A stretch of DNA of 64,000 nt from Closterium sp. NIES-65 (taxonomy: Eukaryota; Streptophyta; Zygnematophyceae; Desmidiales; Closteriaceae), in assembly GCA_948144175.1 (NCBI GenBank), contig CANXME010002334.1:186001-250000 (forward strand), written 5' to 3'. The notes below the pieces were generated by a model that was not told where the DNA came from, searched no databases, and saw only the letters and a program-made list of their open reading frames with translations. Positions 30,991-40,879 of the stretch are shown piece after piece; within the stretch, counting starts at the first letter, position 1, and the number at the start of each line of letters is the position of its first letter. The translations under genes were made by a program, and so were the position numbers.

Positions 30991-32774
30991 TTTCTATGAA
31001 TTCGCTTTCTGTTGATGAAGTCTATTGCAGCACTTGTATACTGTTACGAGTGCAATTGAGTGAACGAACGAGAATTGCACTATCGAAGCAAGAGTACAAT
31101 GAGCGAAGGCATGAGCAAAGAATATATAGCGAAACTACAGTGGTAACGGTAATGGGCTGCGACGGGCCTGGGACTGAGGTTGGGAAAAAGTGTCGAAGCG
31201 GAGGCCCGGAGCGCGGGTTACCCGCCGAGCCGTGAGGTCGGGGTGAGATGTGCGAAGGTGGCGGGCGGATTGGAGGGTTGCGAGTGGTAACGGTGCTGAC
31301 TGTGGTGCTACAGTGATGTAAGCGTTGAGCAGGGATGCGAAGTAAGGAAACAGAATTTTCCTTACATATACAATGGCTGACTGATCGGTGGAACCTTTCT
31401 CCTCGAGAACAATGCATAACGAGGATGCACACTCAAGTGCCCAGCTGGGGCCTCCCACTTCCTTCCCGCCCCTCCCACAAAATTCCCCACTTCCCTTTCC
31501 CCCACCCCACCCACAATCGTCCAGTACGAGCCGTGCGTGATTCCGTGGATTCGAGACGCGATTCGCTAGTCCGTGAGCAGGGCTCAGGATATCAGGGCGT
31601 CTCACCCTGTCTGCCCTGCATTTCAGGGTGAAATTACGGAGCCACACTGCTAGAATTGGCTTTGGCTGGGTGTCCACCCTGTCATCGTCAGGCAGGGCTA
31701 GAAACAAACCCTGCAATTGCTGTTTTACGCTTATGTGCAACACTGCCGTTTCCCGGCTCGTTGCGGCGGACACCCTGCCATTTTTGTTCATAACTTCTCT
31801 AATACCGAAATGTGCCTTAGTAGCGTTTGTGACTGAAATTTTCAGAATCGGCTAAGTACTTGAAACACCAGATTCAGCTCTAGCACAGTGAGTGGCGTTC
31901 GTGACTGAAATGTGTCCAGTAGCGTTTGTAACTGAAATTCCAGAATCGGCGAAGTCCTTGAAACACCAGGGATTTAGCTCTAGCACAGAGTGGCGCGCTA
32001 TCGCTAGTGACCGCACCTAGAAGACCCACCGACAGGCCTCTCATCTCATCTCCCCACCTCACACCACTAAGCACTGAAGCATGGAGACGAGCACCCTCTC
32101 GTCAGTTGGGGTACACACTTCGAATTTAGCCAGAAAGTCTCAGTTCGACCAGATTTTCTGGCTCCTGAGAGGAGCGCAGAAATGGCAGTGTCGACTGCGG
32201 GACCCAAAGGTTTTTGCTAGGCAGTGTTTTCGAATTTTCCACCCCGCTAGGTTCGACCTCGAAAAGAAAAAACACTGCCATTTCTTGGGTACGACTGCCA
32301 AGGCACACTGCAGAGGCAGGGTGTAGTGGGTCACAACTCGATCAGGCAGCGTGCCCAAAAATGAATGAAGAGCCCTGTCCGTGAGTGACCCATTCGAAGG
32401 CGGCAGAGAGAAGAGAACCTTCTCACAAAGCGAGATCGAAAGAAGACAGATTTGAAATGATTCGGAAGTCGAGTTTAGATGGAATCGTATGGCTGTTCGA
32501 AACGCCAAGGGATCATCTATGATCCGATTGTCGTATCTGCCGTTATTGCATGTGCCCCCCCACCAATTCGTGGAATGCAAGTGCCTCCCACCCTGTTCGC
32601 AGAAACGGTCGTCTCTCATGCGTTGACGTCAGCGGCTGCAGGCTTCGATTGTGCAACTTTGACTAAGAACTTCGTTATAAGAACGTAACACTGGAGACAG
32701 CCAAAATGCCTCCACCATACTTTGAAGCTTAACAGACATACACAGTTGATAGTGCTACTACGCCTATTTTGTAG
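30991..32774. other. Intergenic region with a local duplication
   Basis: No gene supported. A block of about 75 bp (AGCGTTTGTGACTGAAATTT... to TAGCTCTAGCACAG) occurs at about 31819-31890 and again, diverged, at 31921-31988. A short inverted repeat AGAAATGGCAGTG / CACTGCCATTTCT (32178-32190 and 32273-32285) could form an 82-nt-loop hairpin. Confidence 0.55.
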
Positions 32775-33090
32775 TACCGTATTCTCCCGGATAAAACACC
32801 CCCCCGTAATTGTACACCCCCGGGTAGCTAATACGGGGTGGGTGTTATATCCGAACCCGTTAGTACTATACCCTCCTTTTTGGGGTGATTCTCTATAACA
32901 CCCCCCTTTTCTTATATATTCCTATTATAGCTGTTATCGAGTCCGATTCCTTATGGGAGGATATTGCGAAAATCACTCCCTAGAAGAAATTTCGCATGTA
33001 ATTTCACTTAGAATCAGCCGAGATATCCCCCCCAGGGCTGACGTTTCATTTCGGGCCCCCCTGATTTCGGGAAAAAAATTCTCCCTGGAT

Positions 33091-35476
33091 TACCGTATGG
33101 CCCCGGATATAGGCGCCGGCCAATTACAGGCGCCGGCGCCTCTATCTGGAGCATGGCGCTTATGGCCGATCCTCGATTATAAGCGCCACCCCTTTTGTAC
33201 CCTTCCTTATTATAAGCGCCACCCTCAATATTAACACTTTTTTTACCACCACAACAAAAGCAAACAACAACTATAACATCGTTCGCTTCAACGAATAGTA
33301 CAAGTTTTACACAATTTTAGACTTAATTTGCTATTCTACCTAGGTGCTAGTACCGGAACTACTCCTCGTCAGACTCGGGCTCATGGCAGTTGTTGCCAAA
33401 GAATCCGTCGGCGATGATGCCGTCGTCTACATCCACTTCCGCCGTCAGTTGGCTCCGCCTGTGCGCCATGGCGAGGTGGTCCTCACTGCCGTCAAGCGCG
33501 TTGCTAATGCCGCAGGTGAGGAAGGCGCGCTTGACGAGGTCGGAGGGTACTGCTTTCCAGGCTTGTGAAATCCATCGAAGGACCACTTCTTGGGGGGGCT
33601 TATTCAGATTCCCTGCACCGCAACAGAGACACCCGGGAAAGCCATGTCAGTGACCAAGGGTGAAAGGGGGATAAACATGCGTATTTAACAAACAACGTAC
33701 CTGCAGCTGTTAGTTGCTCTTGGCCCTCCTCCTGAAACCACTTCTGGTAGTGCTGACGAACAGATGCTTTGAAGCTCTTGTTGATGGAGACGTCGAGCGG
33801 CTGTTTTCTGAGCAACCCGCGTCTTCATGCGAACGCTCAGATTCCACCGCTTCCGAAACCGCTCCGACCATCTCTGACTCCTGCTCCACTTGATGTCCGG
33901 GTAGAGGATCTTCATGAACTCCCTCGACCACTCCCGCAGACGGCCGACCGACACGGCGGTTCCTTTGCGGCGCCAGTCCAGGAGCCGCTCGTACACCTTC
34001 AACTCCATGGGGCGGTACCACGAGGCCCGCCCGCGACCGTGCATGCGCTTCCGCCCGGAGTGTGCTTCTTTGAGAAACCCCGCTGCCACCTTCCAGTTGG
34101 CGAGACACTTCCGGTGAATCCCACACTCCCGAGCTAGTGCGTGCACCGACTTCGCCACATCCAGCATCGCGACGTACTTCAACTTCTCCGCAGCGGTGTA
34201 GCCTTTGCGCTTGTGATCGCTGATCTTGTGCCTGGGAGAGGGGGGGCGGGCATCACGGTTCTGGGTAGACGGGTGGGGTCGCTTGCGGTTAGCTGGTGGA
34301 AAGGAAGGTATCGGCAGTTCCTCGGGGAGCCCGTCACGTGACCAGCACTCGACACCGTCGTCGTCGTCGCCACCAGGTACGCCCTCAAGAAACACATCCT
34401 CAGCGGTGCCGCCCTGCGCGCCACCTTCCTCAGCCTCGTCGCCGTCAGCACGGCTCGCTTCCTCGTCGCCGTCAGCACGGCTCGCTTCCTCGTCCTCAGC
34501 CACGTCGTCGTCAGCTCCGAGTGCAGATTCGTCCCACGTGGTGCAATCATCGGGCCGGCCCCAACGTGGTCCAGGGTAAGGTGCGCCGGGTACCTCAACA
34601 TCTTGGGCCTTGTTGCTTTCCGGTTCCTTCAGCCACTCGTCGAACGCAGTCGGGAGCAGGAGCGTGAGCACGGGCGGATCCCCTGTGTTGTGACGACATC
34701 CCAGAATCGGAGGAGACGGAGGAACAGGAGGAGCAGGAGGCGCAGGCGGCAAAGGAGGAGCAGGAGGAGCAGGCGGCGCAGGAGGTGATGGAGGCTGTGG
34801 TGGCTCTGGTGGTTCAGGTGGGACACGGGAGTACCATCCGTCGGCGTCGACTACGAAGGCGGGCCTACGCGCGGGCTTCTTTTTGAACAAGAAATGAGTG
34901 CCTGCGAATTCCGCCATGGCTTCCGCAGCATGGCGGGCGAGACCAAGAATCTGAATGAAAAAAGTGAAAGAGAAGGCGAAGAAATGAGGGTTTGGAGGGG
35001 ACCCCTTCTGGTGTGCGGCTCGAGTTCCTCTTCAGGCATAGTCAGATCCCCCCCTGCCTAAACCCGCAGAGGAGGGAATCGCGGCACGTATCTGCTGCGC
35101 TGGCAGGGATATGCCACCCCCTTCTCGAAAGTTCGGGTGAAATGTGGCACCCTGGCAGCGCATGTAAACCCTATTGGGCCGCACGCCAGGATGCACGTCA
35201 TCGCTGGCAGGTGCGTTGCTCCAAAACAGGTTCTGTGCGGTGGGAAATCGAGTCGCGGCAGTTTTCGCCGGAATTTCATGTACGATCCCATGCGCAACGT
35301 TCACAGTTGTGTTCGCCTTATTGTGGGCTTCACTTTAATACTTCGAAAACCAAAATTGGAATTTGACATTTTATAAGCGCCGGCGCTTATGGCCGTTCCT
35401 CAATTACAAGCGCCACCCCTAAAAAATCATTACTTATTATAAGCGCATATGCGCTTGTATCCGGGGCCAAACGGTA
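33091..35476 (-). mobile_element. Inner pogo-like transposon, internally deleted
   Basis: Ends read TACCGTATGGCCCCGGATA (33091-33109) and, inverted from 35476, TACCGTTTGGCCCCGGATA. TA flanks both sides. Subterminal direct repeats (GGCGCTTATGGCCG plus AAGCGCCACCCCT) occur at about 33160-33203 and 35379-35420. The element carries a minus-strand transposase gene lacking its catalytic core. Confidence 0.82.
33359..34917 (-). pseudogene. pogo/Tigger-like transposase, DDE core missing
   Basis: The 34917 start opens a Pro-rich N-terminus, then an acidic stretch, then a CENP-B/pogo-type helix-turn-helix DNA-binding region (YTAAEKLKYVAML ... GIHRKCLANWK ... RWSERFRKRWNLSVR). After MKTRVAQK the sequence jumps, out of frame, to QPLDVSINKSFKA, normally found at the C-terminal end of DDE_1 transposases just after the catalytic domain. 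A short intron (about 33619-33702) then leads to the conserved C-terminus (WISQAWKAVPSDL ... FLTCGISNALDGSEDHL). The roughly 200-residue DDE catalytic core is therefore deleted. The protein could bind DNA but not transpose. Confidence 0.8.
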
Positions 35477-35479
35477 TGA

Positions 35480-36430
35480 GGGCACATATTTCGTAGGTTT
35501 GCTACTCTGATTGGTCAGTGTCCAACGACTTACTCTGAGTTGTCAGGGTTCAGAGCAAGAAATCAGTGTTGCAGCCAATCATGCAAAATTCTCCCATTTC
35601 CCTCCCACGCCTCACTTCCCTGGCCGGTCGAAATCAAACAGAACACACAACCAAGCTGGCAGTCGTGATTTTACTGTACTGAAGTCACACAAACTGTTGG
35701 GTCAGATCACGGTTCTTCTGAAGTTCGCCTGCCATAAAATCTGGACAAGTGTACGCGAAAGTACACGTCAGTGTGACTTGGCACCACACAGCCACAATGT
35801 GCCACCCAAAGTACAGTGCACGTTCGCCGTCAACCACAGTGTATATTTGCAAACGGTGAGCGAAACACCTCGAATCAACCCCCAAAAAAATTGGGCGCCA
35901 AGAAATGCGACAAAACAGCACATCGCACATCAAATTGCTATCGCGTGGGCAAATCTGCAGGCACATCAGATTCGCTCTGTCATAGCAAATTCGCATAAGA
36001 AATTTGCCCTGTCAAGGACAAGATATTCACTTTGACAGAGCAGATCTGCTGTGTCAGAGGTATTCTGCCGAAAATCCCCGCAGCACGCTGCACTTCGCAC
36101 GACACCACAAACATCCGCCCCACCCCATCCCCCCTCCCACAATCTCGCTGTCGCCACGCTGGTGAATCCCAAAATCTCGCTGTCGCCACGCTGGCGAATC
36201 TTCCACTGCAAGTGGTCCAAGAGGTGAAGTGGCCCAAGTGGCCCACAATATCCTCGTACTCGGTTTTGCGGTACTGATCAGCAATCTAGAAGTGAAGTGA
36301 CACCCCACATTTTGTTTCATATCATTTCTGCTTCATATAAAATATACAATATAATAAGACCCGGGTATTATACAGGATTTTCCGTTGAGGAGACACCCCC
36401 CATTTTTTTCCGGTGGTTTTCATAATACCC
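35480..36430. other. Interior of the outer pogo-like element
   Basis: Only short ORFs without recognisable motifs. A direct duplication of about 30 bp (AATCTCGCTGTCGCCACGCTGG, given here split: AATCTCGCTG then TCGCCACGCTGG) occurs at about 36141 and 36173. Confidence 0.5.
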
Positions 36431-36471
36431 TAGGGTGTTTTATCCGGGAGAATACGGTACCCTTCCAACAA

Positions 36472-39400
36472 TTAGATGAATGGATTCATCTGTCCAGAAG
36501 CCATATTTTTAAGAGCATCCGCAAAGGAGGAGAACCGCAGAACCCCTAAAAGTTCATTCTTCATTCGATGATTTCTCACCCTTTTCTCCCCATCTGGAAG
36601 GCTCATGCTGACATCCTGACTGCGTCGTTCAGTCACCGTTTTGCTATCATCGTCAAGTTCCTGCCCAAAAACATTTTTAGAGACTTCGTTATGAACCCCA
36701 CTGCCATTGATCATACCACCTGATACCGGTACGTTAGCCTGCTCGTGCCTCCCATTTGCCAACAACCCCGAACTTTCCATGTCAGTTCCCGGTTCGAATT
36801 CTTCTCTCCCCATCTTGCTGCCAACCATTACGTCCGAACCAGTAACAATGGTGGGATGCGTCGTCTTTTTCTTCTCCTTCTCAACGCCTCTCACGCGCCC
36901 GCTGTCCCCCCGCCGGATGATTCTGGGCGGCAGAGTGATCCGCAGAGCTTTTAGTTTCTGCCAGTACAGATCCGATTCTCCCGAGGCGATGAGCTGGCGA
37001 GCGAACTGCATGACGTGGCGGCGAGGCGATGGGTCGTCATCGACAATGTTGATGATTGCACTGGGGGAGGGAGACCGGATGGGGAGGGGAAAGGGGGAGT
37101 GAAGCAAGGGGATGGAAAGGGCAGGGGGGAGGGAGAGGGAGAGGGTGAGGGAGAGGGAGAGGGAGAGGGAGAGGCGACGGATCGTCATCTCCAATGTTGA
37201 TGATTGCACTGGCGGAGAGGAGAAGCAGAGTGATGGGGGTGGGGGAGGAGGAAGAGGGGGTGGGGGGGTGCGAAAGGGGGAGGGGGAGTGAGGTTAGGTT
37301 AGGGGAAGAAAAAGGGCGGGACGGAAGGGGAGGGGAAGGATTGTCAATTACAATGTTGATGACTGGACTGAAGGAACACGGTGGGGAGTGAGGGGAGAGG
37401 GGGAGAGAGTGAGGCTAGGAGGAAAAAAGGGAAGAGAGAGCAGCAGAGGAGTGGTTGGAGAAAGGGAAGTGGATGGGAAGAGTGCGGGAGGGGACGAGTG
37501 GGGGCATGAGCAGATGCAACAGTATAAGATTAAACTGGTGCAGAAGCAGTTGCACCCCCACCTCACCAACCCCCACTTCCCCAAGCCCCCAACCTCCAAG
37601 GCCCCACCCCCCAAGGCCCCACCCACCTCCCGGCCCCTTCCTCACCTGCTGCCACGGCCGTCCATGCTGGCACCAATCGCAGCGCAGATGTCTGCCACGT
37701 GGCACCGCGACGTGAACCGCTTCCTCTGCCTGCGCTCGCGATTGGTGCTGCTCTCATCCCTTTTGCTGCCACTATCACCCTTATGGTTGCTGCTGCCCCG
37801 ATCGCTGTTGCTACCCCAGTTGCCACTGGGCGCTTCACTGCTGAGGTTGCCCTTTTCACAGCTGCTGTCCCCTCGCCTGCTTCTCGTTGAATCAAGCGTT
37901 GCAGCTGACACTGACGACTGTGCTTCTCCTGCTCCCATCTCTGCTGCTGCTGCTGCTGTATCCAGAGCACTGTTGTAAGAGGGGGAGAGGCGGGGATGGC
38001 GGAGGGAGGCGGGGGAGAGGCGGGGATGGCGGAGGGAGGGGGAAATAGGGGAGATCAGAGGAGAGGAGTCGTAGGCTTGGAAGCAGGCATGGGAACAAAT
38101 GCGATGAGAGAAGCAGACAGGTGCGAAGAGAGGGAGGGAAAAAAAGGAAAGGCGAGAAAGAAGACACTGTAGTGAGTGAGTCCAATGGAGAGGTAGGCGA
38201 GTAAGAAATCGAGAGATGGGAACAACAGATACCACGGTGATACCTGCGAAAGGGCCCATAAATCCCCCCGAGCCGGAATATGCGGACAGCAACAACAGAG
38301 CCCTCGCCCTGGTTCCGCTCCACATGACTCCTGCCCTCCTTGTCCGGCTGGTGTGCATCAGATACCACCTCCCCGAGTTGTGCCTGGAAGGCCAGCCACT
38401 CCCTCTCGGCGGCGTAGCGAGCAACGGCCTTCGGGGTGAGCGGGCGCGGAGGGGAGCTGATGTGCGCGTATGGGGGAAGAATGGATGTAGCAGGGGAATG
38501 GATGGATCAAGCGAGAAGCAGAGGAGATGCTTACTAGATGAGGGGTTAGTGCGGTGGAGGAAATAACACCACCCTGTGTGCATGGTTGATGTTCCTACAG
38601 AGAAACACATGAGCGTGAGAGATGATTTGTCGAGGTGAGGCACGTGAAAAAGGTCCTTGCTTTTCTCACTCACTCTCTCACTCGCTCAGTCACTCACTCA
38701 CTCACTCACTCACTCCTCATCCACCCATTGGCCGTCCCAGTCACCATAGACGCCTGTGGACGACAGATACCCGATCCACCTGAGCCCATGCCTGGCAGAT
38801 TGCATCAGGTGCTGGCAACAGGAGGAAAGCACCTGAAGAAACACATGCGGAAAAATGGACAAGATAAAGTAACTGAGCAGGAGAAAAGCGATGCAGCAAC
38901 AGGTGGAACAGCAAAAGAGTTTAGACGGCACGCAACTTGAAGCCATGTCTACAAAACTTACCACATCAACGTGTTGTGGGGATGAGGGGCGAGGAGAGAG
39001 GAGAGGGGGGATGGAGACGAGTACGTGAGTGGCCGAGTGGAGGGCGGAGAGAGCGGCCTGGGGGAGACACACGGTGCTGGTTGGGAGGGGGACAGGGGGG
39101 GGGGGGGGGGGGGGGGAAGAAGGGTGGGAGGGAGTTGAGATGAATGAGAGAATGGGATGGAGAGGAGTACGTGTGTGGCAGAGTGAATGGCAGAGAGAAG
39201 GGAGTGGCAAAGAGTGGGGAGAGGGGTGAATCGACGTGAGTAGGGTAGGGGTGGGGGGTGGAGGATGGTAAGGAGGGGAATAGAGGAGCAAAGGAGGGCA
39301 GAGGGCTTTCAAGGAGGGATAAGGAGGTAATAAGGGGGGTGCAGACCTGTCAGTGCCATGGTCCTCCAGCAGGTGTGCTTGTAAGCCCATGTGACACAAT

Positions 39401-40503
39401 CGATGCCAATCCTCCTGGCTCCTGCACGTGCCTGACACGCGCCTGCCATGGGGGGTGGGGGCAGGCAGAGAGAGAGAGAGCAAGTGCAAGGGCTGTGGGG
39501 AGTGGGAAAGGGGGGGGGAGGGGGAAGTTGAAGCGTTGTCTCGTTGCTCTAGGAGAACAGTCAAGCAAACCTAACGCTAGTTATCTTCTCCCCTTAAGAG
39601 ACATCCTGGTTCGAGGGGCCAGTTTGTGCAACGGCTGTTGGGGCCGCTGTCAGCCGTTATCTGCTGTCGAACGTTAGTAAGGTCTTTTGAGACGTGTGCA
39701 AGAATTTGTGTGGATAGAAGCAGCACAACATACCAGCCTTTGGATAGAAGCACACTCGACAGTGCCACTGCCACGTATCCCAGCCCGAAGCAGAAAAGAT
39801 GCCTCTCGCCGCCAGGCGCCGCGTCGCCGCCAGGAGAGGCGGCGCAGTCTGCTGAGGCGGCGCCGCCAGCTGAGGCGCGCTGCGGTTCGACCGCCGCCGC
39901 GTCGCCGCCGGGCGACGCGCCGCTGCCGGGAGAGGCGCGCTCCCCCGGAAATCTCGAGGCGGCGGGGGAGGTGGAAGCAGAAGCGGCGGCGGGCGATAAT
40001 GCGGCGCATTCTGACATTCTAGAGGCAGATGGGGGCGACGCGGGGAAAGGACGCGGCAATCCCGAATCGGAAGGAGAAATTGCAGCGGGCAAGGACGAGG
40101 CGGAAACTACTCCGGAGAAAGACCGCAATCCCGAGGCCGAGGCGGAGAAAGTGGGGGAAACTGCTCCCGCTCGCCTTTCCGACCTCCCTAAGACGAAACA
40201 TGAGGCGACTGAACGGGCGGGATGATCGCGATAAGCGCGATCACCGGGATAAGCGGGGGCGCTTGTGGAGGCGCCACGCTTGCAAGCAGTGAACTGTTGG
40301 TGATGCGCGCTTCTCTCAATCAAGTGCGTGAAGCGCGGTGGGTAATTGAATCCACGCACGATACAGACGACTCGGTACGGATAGTCACATAGCGAGGGAT
40401 GACTAAGGCGAGGATGAAGGGTAAGTGAAGAGGTGCGCGTCGAATGTAGCGCAAGAGGCGGAGTACCCATGATGGGACGAGAAGCGGAAAAATCGCGGCA
40501 CAT
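36472..40503 (-). CDS. YeeZ-like NAD(P)-binding Rossmann (SDR) protein
   Basis: Exon 1 (40503-39734) holds a long Ala/Ser/Pro-rich N-terminus, transit-peptide-like, then LFCFGLGYVAVALSSVLLSKGW, an extended-SDR nucleotide-binding GxGxxx motif. Exons 39442-39347, 39076-38962 and 38811-38714 join in phase, adding RVSGTCRS, ATHVLVSIPPL and YLSSTGVYGDWDGQWVDE (the SSTGVYG block holds the SDR serine region). A later exon near 38430-38243 has AAEREWLAFQ and FRLGGIYGPFR. Further exons near 37975-37650 (TSRCHVADICAAI) and 37062-36472 (NIVDDDPSPRRHVMQFA) complete the family's C-terminal signature, followed by an unusual tail of about 150 residues. It resembles, from memory, plant and bacterial YeeZ-type epimerase/dehydratase-like proteins. 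Substrate unknown; plastid location is inferred. The join after 38714 is not resolved. Confidence 0.75.
37020..37400 (-). repeat. Copies of the last SDR exon start and GA-rich arrays
   Basis: The exon start encoding 'IINIVDDD' (about 37062-37030) is copied at about 37165-37215 and 37340-37375, with GAGAGGGA-type simple repeats between the copies. Each copy keeps the CAATGTTGATGA segment. Confidence 0.75.
39098..39117. repeat. G homopolymer tract
   Basis: Some 20 consecutive G (plus strand) in the polypyrimidine region before the acceptor at 39077 on the minus strand. Its length is uncertain in any assembly. Confidence 0.9.
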
Positions 40504-40860
40504 TTCTCCCCCATCACAGTTGCAAATCTGTCACATTTTTCATGAAACAGATCCCCGTTTGTAGCTCCTCCACGAGGAACGTACATTCCATGGGACTTCA
40601 CTTGTGAGCAGATATAATACACCCTTTCACAATTACATCCCAAAACACGTTTCTATCGGTGGAACCGTCTTCAGCACCATCACACCGTGGCTTAAATAAA
40701 TCCAATGTTTGATCCTGCAAAAGCGATTCGCATTCACAGGAGGAAAAGCGTGAGCATAAACCAATAATAAGTAATCAGCGATGCCGGTTACAGACTCTCT
40801 CTCAGCGCCACATAATGTAACACAATACCAACTCACTACAGCGAACGCACCCAGCCACCC
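40504..40860. other. Short intergenic spacer
   Basis: Lies between the SDR start (minus strand) and the 3' end of the CoA-synthase gene (also minus). No gene is seen; it probably holds the SDR promoter and the upstream gene's 3' UTR. Confidence 0.45.
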
Positions 40861-40879
40861 CCACACTAAACCCCGCCCG

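Larger units (their letters stand above)
32775..36459. mobile_element. Outer pogo/mariner-like element (TA target site)
   Basis: Terminal inverted repeats CCGTATTCTCCCGGATAAAA at 32777 onward and its reverse complement ending at 36457, each abutting a TA dinucleotide, fitting the TA target duplication of Tc1/mariner/pogo elements. Next to the left TIR lies a C-rich, AT-punctuated subterminal region with CACCCCC runs. No gene belonging to the outer element itself is recognised. A second element (33091-35476) lies inside. Confidence 0.75.

Noticed and set aside
39626-40225. Plus-strand Pro/Glu-rich 199-aa ORF
   Set aside because: Lies opposite SDR exon 1, whose minus-strand frame contains a Rossmann motif and splices in phase to recognisable family exons.
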